From Brenneria roseae subsp. roseae (GTDB lineage: Bacteria > Pseudomonadota > Gammaproteobacteria > Enterobacterales > Enterobacteriaceae), in assembly GCF_003115845.1 (NCBI RefSeq), contig NZ_KZ819024.1, forward strand, positions 345,149 to 409,148: a stretch of 64,000 nucleotides of DNA, in the 5' to 3' direction. The notes beneath the pieces are model-generated. The model searched no databases. It saw nothing but the letters and a program-made list of their open reading frames with translations, and had not been told where the DNA came from. The stretch's first letter is position 1, and each line of letters opens with the position of its first letter. Below are positions 51,204-59,980 of the stretch, piece after piece. The position numbers were made by a program, and so were the translations under genes.

Positions 51204-51974
51204 TTATTGCGCCAATACTGCCGCCGCCGGTGCCACGGTGCCGCCGTTGGCTTCAATTTCACTCCTCACGATACGTGCCAGTTCGAGCGAACCCGGCGTA
51301 TCGCTATGGATCAGAATCGAACGGGCTCTCACCGCGATGACTGCGCCGTCAAACGTGGTGACCGTGCCATCAAGTAAAAATTGACGCACTCTGGCGCGCA
51401 CGGCGGTTTCGTCATTAATCACCGAACCGGCAATGCCGCGCGGCACCAGTTGGCCTTTATTATCATAAGCGCGATCGGCCAGAAATAAGGTCAACGTCTT
51501 GAGCCCGCACTGCTTCGCAGCCTGCTCTACGTAAGTATCCGGCTGCGAGAAAATAATCAGCGCCGGATCAACGCTTTTTATCGCTTCCATCACCATCAAC
51601 GCCAGAGGGAAATCGCGGTTAATCATATTGCCCATCGCCGCATGAAAGCTCACGTGCGCCACTTTCGTACCTTCCGCTTTAGCTATCGCGTAAAGCGCCC
51701 CCAACTGATACAGCACCTGCTGGCGGATCTCTTCCGCACTAAACGGCAGCTCTTTACGACCGAACCCTTTGCGGTCCGGAAATCCGGGATGCGCGCCGAT
51801 TCCGACCCCCTGCGCTTTTGCCAGACGCACCATACGCGTCATAATGTCCGGATCGCCGGCATGAAAGCCACAGGCGATGTTGGCAGAAGAGACCGCCTGC
51901 ATGAGCTTGTCGTCGTCACAAAGCCGGTAGACGCCAAAGCCTTCTCCCATGTCGGAATTAATATCTATTTTCAT
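51204..51974 (-). CDS. pxpA: 5-oxoprolinase subunit A-like protein (LamB/YcsF family), altered motif
   Basis: 256 residues. Family features are clear: MKIDINSDMGEGFG, ANIACGFHAGDPDIM, GIGAHPGFPDRKGFGR, LADRAYDNKGQLVPRG. However, the highly conserved HVKPHGMLYN block reads HVSFHAAMGN here: Lys, Pro, Gly and Tyr are all replaced while both His residues and Asn remain. This may mean a changed substrate or activity. In the standard enzyme PxpA with PxpB-PxpC opens 5-oxoproline to glutamate using ATP. It follows pxpC by about 40 bases. Confidence 0.85.
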   Translation of the reverse strand: MKIDINSDMGEGFGVYRLCDDDKLMQAVSSANIACGFHAGDPDIMTRMVRLAKAQGVGIGAHPGFPDRKGFGRKELPFSAEEIRQQVLYQLGALYAIAKAEGTKVAHVSFHAAMGNMINRDFPLALMVMEAIKSVDPALIIFSQPDTYVEQAAKQCGLKTLTLFLADRAYDNKGQLVPRGIAGSVINDETAVRARVRQFLLDGTVTTFDGAVIAVRARSILIHSDTPGSLELARIVRSEIEANGGTVAPAAAVLAQ

Positions 51975-52012
51975 GATATCGCTACCTTTTCATAAAACAT
52001 CATAGAAAATCG

Positions 52013-52999
52013 TTATCTGTCGACGGCCTGTACCAGCGCGCGAACGCCGTGTTGGATCGTCGTCAGATAGTTCTCAATCGCCTGCTCCAGCGCGATGGCC
52101 TCCGAGGCGTCACTCTCGACCAGTTGCAGCTTGTTGCCCGGCGGCACCTGAGCCAGCCGCCACAGGTCATGCTCAATGATGCCGGCAATTTTCGGATAGC
52201 CGCCGGCAGTGTTGGCATCGCTCAGTTGAATAATCGGTTCCCCGGCCGGCGGTACCTGAACAATGCCGGGGATCAGACCGTAAGAACGCATCTCCACCAC
52301 CTTTTCCGGCCTGAGCGGCTCGCCTGACAAACGATAGCCCGTGCGGTTACTCTGCATGGAAATCGTCCACTGTTGCGACCAGAAACGGCGGGCATCGGCA
52401 GCGAACAAATCGTATTCGCCGGCAGGAATCGCACGCAGTTGCAGCACACCCTCCGGCGTATGAGGAAAAAACGCGTTCAATGCCACGGAAGGAGGCTCAA
52501 CGCCGATGCCCCCGTCAGGCAACGACCGGCCGTCAACCCGCCCGACAGGCAACGTGTCGCCCGATTGCAACGGCCGCCCCTGCCATCCCCCGAATCCCCC
52601 GCGTAATGCGGTGCTGCGCGATCCCATCACCAGCGGCACATCAATGCCGCCGGCGACGCAGAGATAGCCTCTTACGCCCTGAGCGGGATAACGCATTTCA
52701 AGCTGTTGGCCCGCGTGAACCCGATGCATCCACCACGGCGGCAGGGCGACATCATCTAACCGAGCGCGACAGTCGGCGCCGGTCAACGCAATCGTGGCAT
52801 CGGCCAAAAAACGCACCCGAAAAGGAAAAAACTGGATTTCCAACCCCGCCGCGCCCTCGTCATTCCCCAGCATACGATTGCCCGCGCGCAGGGCCAGACT
52901 ATCCATCGCGCCGCTTACCGATACCCCGAGATGACGAAACCCGGTGCGCCCTAAATCCTGCACCGTATTCAGCGGCCCGGTTTTTAGTACTTCAATCAC
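52013..52999 (-). CDS. pxpC: 5-oxoprolinase subunit C-like protein (KipA/biotin-dependent carboxyltransferase-like)
   Basis: 328 residues, AHS2/KipA family. Begins MIEVLKTGPLNTVQDLGRTGFRHLGV and contains SGAMDSLALRAGN, the cyclophilin-like family signatures; RVHAGQQLEMRYPAQGVRGYL and NRTGYRLSGEPL are further conserved blocks. The start overlaps the pxpB stop by four bases, as usual. Forms a complex with PxpB in 5-oxoprolinase. Confidence 0.9.
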   Translation of the reverse strand: MIEVLKTGPLNTVQDLGRTGFRHLGVSVSGAMDSLALRAGNRMLGNDEGAAGLEIQFFPFRVRFLADATIALTGADCRARLDDVALPPWWMHRVHAGQQLEMRYPAQGVRGYLCVAGGIDVPLVMGSRSTALRGGFGGWQGRPLQSGDTLPVGRVDGRSLPDGGIGVEPPSVALNAFFPHTPEGVLQLRAIPAGEYDLFAADARRFWSQQWTISMQSNRTGYRLSGEPLRPEKVVEMRSYGLIPGIVQVPPAGEPIIQLSDANTAGGYPKIAGIIEHDLWRLAQVPPGNKLQLVESDASEAIALEQAIENYLTTIQHGVRALVQAVDR

Positions 53000-53706
53000 A
53001 GTTCAATCCTTTCAGGCAGAAAACGTACCCTGTCGCCGGGCGCCATCAGTGCCGGCACCTCAGCCGCGGGATCAAACAGGGGAATATCCGCATAACCGAT
53101 AGCGTTCCAGCCATTCGGGCCGGTGAGCACGGAAACCCCGGTTTGCATACCGCCGATGGTGACCGTGCCCTTAAGCATGTGCAAAGACGGTACTTTTTTA
53201 CGCGGCGTCGCCAGAATGGGATCCAGCCCGTGCAAATAGCCAAACCCCGGCGCGCTGCCCAATGCAAAGACGGTGTAACTGCCCTGATAATGACGGCGAA
53301 TCACCTCATGCTCGGATAATCCGGCATGCAGACAGACGCTGGCGAGATCCGTTGCGTGTTCGCCGCCGTAGCAAACGGGTATTTCGATCAGCTTGCCAAC
53401 ATGGCCGATAGCCTGAGCCTGTTCCCAATGCTCAAGGAGAAGGACGCAGACGCTATCGCTATCCGTCGGCGTGTGTTTGAACAGCACCAGCAGATTAGTG
53501 ACGCCCGGAATCAATGCTTCGACGTCATCACGATGTTCAAGCGCCGCCGCCAGCGCCCAAATTCTCCGCTGAGCGGGCAGATCAAACTCGCCGGGCGCTT
53601 CAACTAAATAGGCGCGGCTGCCAATGGTGGAGATCTTTACCTTTTCACCTTGACCGGTGAGCATGAACGAGGGACGCGTGCGAGCCTCTCCAGACAGAAT
53701 GGTCAT
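52996..53706 (-). CDS. pxpB: 5-oxoprolinase subunit B-like protein (KipI family)
   Basis: 236 residues, AHS1/KipI family. GSAPGFGYLHGLDP and GGMQTGVSVLTGPNGWNAIG match the family, and EIPVCYGGEHATDLA is the other conserved block. The usual PRRATPR...VPAGSV segment is divergent (TPRKKVPSLHMLKGTV). First gene of a pxpB-pxpC-pxpA-LysR run. Like PxpA here, it appears to be a divergent version, so activity on 5-oxoproline itself is not certain. Confidence 0.87.
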   Translation of the reverse strand: MTILSGEARTRPSFMLTGQGEKVKISTIGSRAYLVEAPGEFDLPAQRRIWALAAALEHRDDVEALIPGVTNLLVLFKHTPTDSDSVCVLLLEHWEQAQAIGHVGKLIEIPVCYGGEHATDLASVCLHAGLSEHEVIRRHYQGSYTVFALGSAPGFGYLHGLDPILATPRKKVPSLHMLKGTVTIGGMQTGVSVLTGPNGWNAIGYADIPLFDPAAEVPALMAPGDRVRFLPERIEL

Positions 53707-54095
53707 TTATAATTCCAAAGGATCAGATTAAATAGGCATTATCTTCTGTTAAAACAGGTCATTCCTTTCCGAATAATACCGTTATGGTCATGACGCTTCG
53801 AATATATAAGCAACACCGGGACTTGTATAAGAGGGAAACTTTTTGTGGCAATACTAAATTTGTATGACGCGACCAAAATAAAAAACACTATCCGCAGGAT
53901 GCGATCCCCAATGAATTTCATTAAAGGAAGCCAATACAGCGGCAGCCTGAAAGATAAAGGGCATATAAGAAAAAACTATTCGGACAGAATAAAATTATCT
54001 TAACGGTGTTGCACCGGAAGACTCTATGGTAGAAGCCGCTTTTCCCGCCGGCAGGAAAGCGGCTCCAGTTTTATCAAACCAAAAGAGAAGGCAGC
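53707..54095. other. pxpB / EamA divergent promoter region
   Basis: About 390 bases, AT-rich, with no supported gene. Presumably carries promoters for the pxp genes and for the DMT transporter. A short minus-strand frame (53739-53921) lacks recognisable features. Confidence 0.5.
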
Positions 54096-55022
54096 ATGAA
54101 TCCTAAAATGGGCGTATTACTTAAAATAATGTCGGCCCTCTGTGCAACATTGATGCTTGCCTGCGTAAAAGGACTTAATGGTGAAATACCCACCGGTGAA
54201 GTGATCTTCTTTCGTTCTTTTATTGCGCTGTTCCCGCTGCTGATCTGGCTGAAATATCAGGGGAATATTCTGGATATGATTAAAACCAGAAATATTTTTG
54301 GTCATCTTATTCGTGGTTTTTCCGGCACGGGCGGGATGTATTTCAACTATATCGCGCTGATCTATATTTCCCTGGCCGATGTGACCGCCATCAGCTATGC
54401 CGCCCCACTGTTTACCGTGATCATGGCGGCGATTTTATTAAAGGAGAGCGTGCGCCTTTATCGCTGGCTGTCGGTTATTATCGGTTTTTCCGGCATCATC
54501 ATCATGCTGGCCGCACATTTGAGTACCAGCAGCGTTTTTTCCTCAGTCGGTTCAACCGCGGCGACGCCTTCTCTCGGCGTCATTTTTGCCCTGTTGGCCG
54601 CACTGTGCTCGGCAACCTCATCCGTACAGATTCGTTTCCTCAACGGTAGAGAAAAACCTGGCGCGATCGTTTTCTATTTCTCGCTGATGACCATGTGCAT
54701 CGGCCTGGTCACCGTATTCTTTGGCTGGAACATGCCTGACGCCACTCAGCTTCTACTGCTGATTGGCTGCGGTTTTTTTGGCGGCATGGCGCAAATTCTG
54801 ATGACGCTCGGCCTGCGTTACGCCGATGCGTCTTTACTGGCGCCTTTCGATTACACCACGCTGGTCTGGTCGATGCTGATTGGCTACCTCTTTCTCGACA
54901 GCATCCCCAGTTCCGCAACGATTGTTGGCGCCGCGATTGTTGCCGGCGCGGGGATATTTACCGTTTGGTGCGAACAACGACAGTATAAAGCACAAATAAC
55001 GCGTTCATTAACTTCCCGCTGA
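54096..55022 (+). CDS. DMT-superfamily transporter (EamA family, RhtA/YdcZ-like)
   Basis: 308 residues with about ten hydrophobic segments arranged as two EamA repeats, each of roughly 140 residues. Motifs include GEVIFFRSFIALFPLLIW in the first and FGGMAQILMTLGLRYADASLL with PFDYTTLVWSMLIGYLFLD in the second. Members export amino acids and related metabolites from the cytoplasm. AGAGAAGG precedes the ATG. Located next to the pxp genes, so it may move a substrate or overflow product of that pathway. Confidence 0.85.
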   Translation: MNPKMGVLLKIMSALCATLMLACVKGLNGEIPTGEVIFFRSFIALFPLLIWLKYQGNILDMIKTRNIFGHLIRGFSGTGGMYFNYIALIYISLADVTAISYAAPLFTVIMAAILLKESVRLYRWLSVIIGFSGIIIMLAAHLSTSSVFSSVGSTAATPSLGVIFALLAALCSATSSVQIRFLNGREKPGAIVFYFSLMTMCIGLVTVFFGWNMPDATQLLLLIGCGFFGGMAQILMTLGLRYADASLLAPFDYTTLVWSMLIGYLFLDSIPSSATIVGAAIVAGAGIFTVWCEQRQYKAQITRSLTSR

Positions 55023-55139
55023 GTTTCCTTAAATAGCTCGCCTATGCCGCGCAACGCGCGGTTAATATCGTCATTTGAGCGATAAAGACGGGTATATCAG
55101 GGTAATAAAAAGGCCAGAGGTGGCACCGGAAGTACCCCA

Positions 55140-55160
55140 CCGGGGAACCGAATTCCCCGG
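55140..55160 (-). terminator. possible terminator after tonB
   Basis: Eight-base stem CCGGGGAA/TTCCCCGG with a CCGAA loop, four bases beyond the tonB stop. No T-run follows immediately on the minus strand, so its strength is uncertain. Confidence 0.45.
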
Positions 55161-55164
55161 CAGG

Positions 55165-56016
55165 CTACCGATCCTGTACGCTGAAGCGCACCGGCGCGGT
55201 AATGGTGTGCGGCATGCCGGCGGGCGGCGCGGGTACCGGCGAGGCGCGGCGCACCAGCGCCAGCACTTCCCGATCCAGTTCGGCGAAGCCCGAAGATCGC
55301 GCCAGCTGCGCGTCCAGCACGTTACCGGCGTCATCAATACTGAAACGAACCAACACCGTGCCGGCCTCGCGCCGCGAACGCGCGCCCGGCGGATACTTTT
55401 TGCGCCGTTCCAGATGGGCCATCAGGCGCGCCTGCCATTTAGCCGAAGCGGCGGAAGAGACGGAAGCGCCAGCGGTAGATTGCCGTGCCGCGGTGCGGTG
55501 CGATGGGTCGGCCTGTGCCTGGGCTCGAACAGCCTGACGCGAAGCCGCCTGCTCCTGCTGGCGCGGCCGTGGCGCATCCTCGGGACGTTTGGCGCGCTCG
55601 GTTTGCGTCTTCGGCTTCGGCGGCGGTTTGCGCGCCGCCGGCACCTTGATCGCGGCCTTGTCATGCCGCTCAAGGCGCGGCGCTTTGACCGGTTCGGGCG
55701 TCTGCGGTTCCGGCGGCCTATCCTCCTGCGGTTCGGGCAAAAGTTCCTGCGGCGATTCAACTTTCTTCACCGCCTGACTCGCCTGGGAATTCTGCAATTC
55801 GGGAGAAATATCGTTGTGTTCGATGGCAACGGCCTGTGGTATATCGGCCAGTTCGATCATGATGGCGGCGGGCGGCATGCTGTCAGCCGCCGCCATCAGC
55901 GGTTCATGCAGCATCCACAGGATGCCGCCGATATGAAACGCCAGCGCCAGCAGGCTGGCGCAGCTCCAGCGCGCGGCGCCGCCCAGCCCACCGTCTTTTT
56001 TCAAAACTGTATTCAT
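55165..56016 (-). CDS. TonB-family energy transducer
   Basis: 283 residues. An N-terminal membrane anchor (WSCASLLALAFHIGGILWML) is followed by a long Pro/Arg/Lys-rich spacer (about residues 75-180) and a C-terminal TonB domain (LMAHLERRKKYPPGARSRRE... SSGFAELDREVLALVRRASP). It spans the periplasm and powers outer-membrane receptors from ExbBD. It starts one base after the receptor stop codon, so it is almost certainly the dedicated TonB for that receptor. No exbB or exbD is nearby. Confidence 0.9.
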   Translation of the reverse strand: MNTVLKKDGGLGGAARWSCASLLALAFHIGGILWMLHEPLMAAADSMPPAAIMIELADIPQAVAIEHNDISPELQNSQASQAVKKVESPQELLPEPQEDRPPEPQTPEPVKAPRLERHDKAAIKVPAARKPPPKPKTQTERAKRPEDAPRPRQQEQAASRQAVRAQAQADPSHRTAARQSTAGASVSSAASAKWQARLMAHLERRKKYPPGARSRREAGTVLVRFSIDDAGNVLDAQLARSSGFAELDREVLALVRRASPVPAPPAGMPHTITAPVRFSVQDR

Positions 56017-56017
56017 A

Positions 56018-58699
56018 TCAGAACTTAACTGTCACGCCGCCGCGCACCGTGCGGCCCGGTCCAGGCATGAGCGAACTGCCCAGCGCGTCCATGTAGTAAC
56101 GATCGGTGAGGTTATCAATTGTCAGGTCAACGGTGGCGTTATTGTTGATCTTGTAGCTCGCATAGAGATCGATCAACGTATAGGGATTCCAGCGAGATGG
56201 CTGTATCTCACCAGTTCCTATGACTGAGCCATCTCCGATACCATCGGCCATTCGACTACCGGTGTAAGTCAGGCGTCCGCCAACCGTCAGCTTTTCGTCC
56301 AGCAGCCGAGCGCCTAGATTGAGCGTCACGGTATCCTGTGGCGGTACTTGCAAAAGAGAGTAACTGTTTTGGATGCCGCCGGAGGCGCACCGTGAATAGC
56401 CTGAAATAAGTTCAGTCCCCTCTGCTACGCAGAACATCGTGTCCGTGTAGTGGTTCCACGCTAGCCCGCCAAAGTAATTTCCTGTGTCATAATCAGCGGA
56501 AACCTCGAAGCCACGCATCCTTGCGTAATCGAGATTTATTCGGTTAAGTCTATATCCGGTACTACCGTCTTCGCGCGTATAGAGAACATTCGCCCTGGTT
56601 ATGTAATCATCAATCTTGTTGTCGAAATACGCAGCATGCAAACGAACCTTGTCCCCAGCGCGAAACACTTCTTCTTGCAGGTGATTGATACCAAATTCGA
56701 TGCTTCTCGCACGTTCTGGATTGACAAAATTTTGAGTGCCGGCGTCGAAAGATTCAGACTTCAAAGTTTCAAAAATACTTGGTGACCGTAAAACGCTGCC
56801 ATACTTGCCATAGACCTGAAATCCTTGCAGAGGCTCGATCGTCGCACTGAAGACCGGAGACCATCCATCGGCGGAATGCCTGGAAGAATCCGTATCGTCC
56901 AAGGTTTCGAAGCGTGAATAACGTAGGCTTTCGTTGAAGGTCAACCAATCAAGCGGTTTCCATTCCAACGATGTAAAGCCACTGGTTTCGTTACGCCGTC
57001 CCTCGCGCGTTGCCCAACCGACATAAGTGTCTCTGTCGACATCATCCGGCAAGCCAATATCCTCTCGCGTCCATGCGCCTCCATACTCAAGTTTGAAATC
57101 ACCGATATCTGTCGAAAAACGGGAAGTATTGGAAATCGTGGTACCATATCGCTGTGAGGCAATGTAAACACGGCTGGGCATCCATATATCCCAACCAAGG
57201 CTTGGAATGTAATTCCGAACCGCCGCATTGACTCTGAGATCAACATCCGACCGGAATGCATCGACCTTCAGGTCGATCAAGTCATGGTCTTCTGGACTCC
57301 AGCGATAGCGAGCCGTATAGGTATCCAATTCAATTGTATTCAGCCACCCTTGGTAAGCGTATGCATTTACTGCAAGCTGGGTAGGGAGTATTTCACCATA
57401 CTCACTCTGATATCGATTCCATCCTAATTCGAGGGAATGACCACCCTCCGCCCGAACAGTCCCCTTCAGCAACCAGGATTCATTGTCATATGAGGTATTG
57501 AGAACTTCCTCACCAGCTCGGAACGCACTCAACCCACCGTTAGTAACTTGCAAGTTTCCGTATTGATTTGGTGCAATGATAGCATGGGCCGAATCGCCGC
57601 CATTACTGCCCGCGTGGTAATTACCGTTTTTGCGGCGCGCGTAGGCCGCGAGGATATCGACATATTCAGTCGTTCCCGCCACAGCAATACTTCCAGAGCC
57701 GCCGGTTGGTTCAAGAACGGCGGGACGGTTCATCCCATTTGAAGAGAACAATGAACCTTGGTCAGGCATTGTCCCGGTGTAAGACTGCGCACCAGTGAAA
57801 CCGCCAAACGTACCAGTAGCAGGCGCGGACGAACTGTTGGTATTGAATCCACCTTTAAGGCGCACGCCAAAGCTTTTGCCCGGCAACAGAATATCGTCGA
57901 CGCCGATGGTGCTCATGCGTACCACGCCGCCCGTAGCGCCGGTGGCATCAGCCTCCATGCTCGGTCCCTTCTCAATTGACACCGCGCCGATAAAATCTGG
58001 ATCAACGTAGCTGCGCGAAGCGGTGCCATTGTAGCCGCGATAGACTGAAGACTCCTGCGAAGCCCCATCGACGATGACCGGCACCCGTCCCTGCCCCTGC
58101 ATGCCGCGAATATTAACATCCAGCGCGCCCGAGTTGCGGTTATCGCCATTGATGACCCCCGGCACGCCGGACAGGAAATCCCCCACCGAAGTGCCGCGAA
58201 AGCGTTCCACCTGCTCACCCGAAATATAAGCGCGCGAACCAGCGCCGCGATAGGGTTCGTCCGCCGGGCTAACGCCGCTTACCCCGGTGACGGTGATCGT
58301 GTCGAGCAGCAGGGAATCATCGCCGGCGTTCTGCGCATAAGCGGCGGCGACATCCGGCTCAATCGCATAGGTATCGGCGCCGATCGGGCGGTAAGAGAGA
58401 CCCGATCCCTGGAGAAGGCGGGCCAGCGCCGCGTCAGGCGCGATAGCTCCCGCAATGCCCGGCGAGCGCTTACCGGCGGCGATGCCGGGATCATAGGTCA
58501 CCTGCCGCCCCGACTGGCGTCCGAACTCGGCGAGCGCGCCGGCCAGCGGCCCCGCCGGTACGTTGAACTCGATCTGCTGTGCGGTCTGGGCCCAGGCATC
58601 CTGCTGTATTATCCCCGCCGCCAGCGAAGCTCCACCCAGATTCAACAAAGCGGCAAGGGCTATCCGCCGCGCCCCCCGTTTATTTTTATTAGTCATCAT
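56018..58699 (-). CDS. TonB-dependent receptor with N-terminal signalling domain (FecA-like)
   Basis: 893 residues. A signal peptide is followed by an STN (secretin/TonB short N-terminal) domain at about residues 40-115 (IEFNVPAGPLAGALAEFGRQSGRQ). A TonB box-like DTITVTG lies near residue 133, the plug occupies about 140-280 (GDNRNSGALDVNIRGMQGQGR) and the beta-barrel runs to a terminal Phe (GPGRTVRGGVTVKF). STN plus FecI/FecR next door identifies a transducing receptor. The ligand is unknown: siderophore, haem or other iron chelate. The N-terminal part is much richer in G+C than most of the barrel, pointing to a recombinant origin. Confidence 0.92.
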   Translation of the reverse strand: MMTNKNKRGARRIALAALLNLGGASLAAGIIQQDAWAQTAQQIEFNVPAGPLAGALAEFGRQSGRQVTYDPGIAAGKRSPGIAGAIAPDAALARLLQGSGLSYRPIGADTYAIEPDVAAAYAQNAGDDSLLLDTITVTGVSGVSPADEPYRGAGSRAYISGEQVERFRGTSVGDFLSGVPGVINGDNRNSGALDVNIRGMQGQGRVPVIVDGASQESSVYRGYNGTASRSYVDPDFIGAVSIEKGPSMEADATGATGGVVRMSTIGVDDILLPGKSFGVRLKGGFNTNSSSAPATGTFGGFTGAQSYTGTMPDQGSLFSSNGMNRPAVLEPTGGSGSIAVAGTTEYVDILAAYARRKNGNYHAGSNGGDSAHAIIAPNQYGNLQVTNGGLSAFRAGEEVLNTSYDNESWLLKGTVRAEGGHSLELGWNRYQSEYGEILPTQLAVNAYAYQGWLNTIELDTYTARYRWSPEDHDLIDLKVDAFRSDVDLRVNAAVRNYIPSLGWDIWMPSRVYIASQRYGTTISNTSRFSTDIGDFKLEYGGAWTREDIGLPDDVDRDTYVGWATREGRRNETSGFTSLEWKPLDWLTFNESLRYSRFETLDDTDSSRHSADGWSPVFSATIEPLQGFQVYGKYGSVLRSPSIFETLKSESFDAGTQNFVNPERARSIEFGINHLQEEVFRAGDKVRLHAAYFDNKIDDYITRANVLYTREDGSTGYRLNRINLDYARMRGFEVSADYDTGNYFGGLAWNHYTDTMFCVAEGTELISGYSRCASGGIQNSYSLLQVPPQDTVTLNLGARLLDEKLTVGGRLTYTGSRMADGIGDGSVIGTGEIQPSRWNPYTLIDLYASYKINNNATVDLTIDNLTDRYYMDALGSSLMPGPGRTVRGGVTVKF

Positions 58700-58772
58700 T
58701 CTTATCAGGCCCCATTTCGTTTAACACTATTCCCCAAGCAGCCGACTAACGCCGACTCCTGATAATGGAAAC

Positions 58773-58789
58773 GAATGAGAATGAGAATT
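58773..58789 (-). promoter_or_regulatory. possible Fur box upstream of the receptor gene
   Basis: GAATGAGAATGAGAATT, tandem AATGAG hexamers resembling the Fur repeat (GATAAT-type), about 75 bases upstream of the receptor start and preceded by GATAATGG. Iron control of such receptors is usual; the site is read by eye. Confidence 0.4.
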
Positions 58790-58927
58790 TTTCAGCACAG
58801 AATGAAAATTTTTACGCGGCAATGACTTTACCGGCGGGAGATGCTTTTGCGTGATGGGTTATCAGCCCCATCCTGATGAATGAATCCTCCGTAACGAGGA
58901 TCTATCGACAGGCATTTTAGGGCGCAA

Positions 58928-59866
58928 TCAGGAAATTATCGTCAACCAGGAAGAAAGCCGGCGTACCATACCGCCGTACGGTTGCACCACCGCCTTCAGC
59001 GCGCTCTCCGGGGATGTGAGATTATACACGCCGCTAACGCGCTGCCGGCCGAGAGACGGCGTGACAATCGCCACCCGTCCGGGCTGCCAGCGCGCAATCC
59101 TGGCGACAACGGAAGAAACGGGCTCCCGATCCACCATCAACACGCCGTCACGCCATGCCGCAATCTGCCCCGGTTCGCGCCATCCGCGTTCGACGTCGCC
59201 ACTTTCCCGATCGAGAGTCAGCCACTCTCCCGCAGACAACGTCCCGTTGCCCGCCGCCGACGTGACGTCGGCCCGACCGCGCTCAAGCGCCACCGATAGA
59301 AATCCTGCGTTCCAGCCAAGATCGAATGCGCCGGACGCCGTTACCTCCAGCGCATCGACAACCGCCAGAAACGGGCGGCCGGCGTCCGGCGCCACATCAA
59401 AAAACGCCATGCCGGAGAGCAGTTCCACACGCCGGCTGTGCGGCGAGAAGCGCGAACGAATGGCGCTGTCGGGACCGAGCGCCGCCAGCGAGCCGTCAGG
59501 TAGAGAAACTCGCCGCAGTTCGGCCGTTGCCGTCATGTGGTCGGCCTGCGCGCGCAGCAATATTCCCGGCCCAACCAGCGCGCCGACGCCCCATGCGGCC
59601 AGTACCGCTCCGCCGCCGAAAATCAGGGAACGGCGCGAGATCCCCGCCGGAGCCTTACTCTCCCCGCGACGGGCCTGCACGACCCGTCCCGCCATGACGT
59701 GGATCGCCATGGCTTCGGCCCAGACCGCTTCATGAGAAGGATCGCATCCGCGCCAACGCCGGATCTGAGCGCGTACCAGCGGATTCGCCGGATCGGTCTG
59801 ATGGCGGATGATGAGGTCGAACGCTTCCGCGAATAATTTATCGTCTTCCGACGTTTTTTCAGTCAT
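58928..59866 (-). CDS. FecR-family anti-sigma/signal-transfer protein
   Basis: 312 residues. The N-terminal cytoplasmic FecR_N region (DDKLFAEAFDLIIRHQTDPANP... WRGCDPSHEAVWAEA) binds the sigma factor. A membrane segment (FGGGAVLAAWGVGALVG) follows SRRSLIF, a twin-arginine-like sequence seen in some FecR proteins. The periplasmic FecR domain starts RRVSLPDGSLAALGPDSAI and a C-terminal STN-like stretch receives the receptor signal. Start set at MTEKTSEDDKLF; the longer frame adds 18 unlikely codons. About 115 bases downstream of the sigma gene. Confidence 0.9.
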   Translation of the reverse strand: MTEKTSEDDKLFAEAFDLIIRHQTDPANPLVRAQIRRWRGCDPSHEAVWAEAMAIHVMAGRVVQARRGESKAPAGISRRSLIFGGGAVLAAWGVGALVGPGILLRAQADHMTATAELRRVSLPDGSLAALGPDSAIRSRFSPHSRRVELLSGMAFFDVAPDAGRPFLAVVDALEVTASGAFDLGWNAGFLSVALERGRADVTSAAGNGTLSAGEWLTLDRESGDVERGWREPGQIAAWRDGVLMVDREPVSSVVARIARWQPGRVAIVTPSLGRQRVSGVYNLTSPESALKAVVQPYGGMVRRLSSWLTIIS

Positions 59867-59931
59867 ACATGAATCAATCCGGTGATAACGACGCGCCAGG
59901 AAAGCCAGAGGAAAGGTCAATCTAGCCTCTA

Positions 59932-59944
59932 CATTATCATTAAC
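59932..59944 (-). promoter_or_regulatory. possible Fur box between the sigma gene and fecR-like gene
   Basis: Minus strand reads GTTAATGATAATG, which matches 12 of 13 bases at the left of the Fur consensus GATAATGATAATC apart from minor differences; the right half is poor. About 70 bases upstream of the FecR-family start. Confidence 0.35.
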
Positions 59945-59980
59945 GAATGTAAGGGAAAAATTTTCACCTCGCGACGCATA

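Noticed and set aside
55075..56028. 317-codon Arg-rich open frame on the plus strand
   Set aside because: Antisense to the TonB gene; Arg/Gly-rich shadow of its Pro/Arg spacer.
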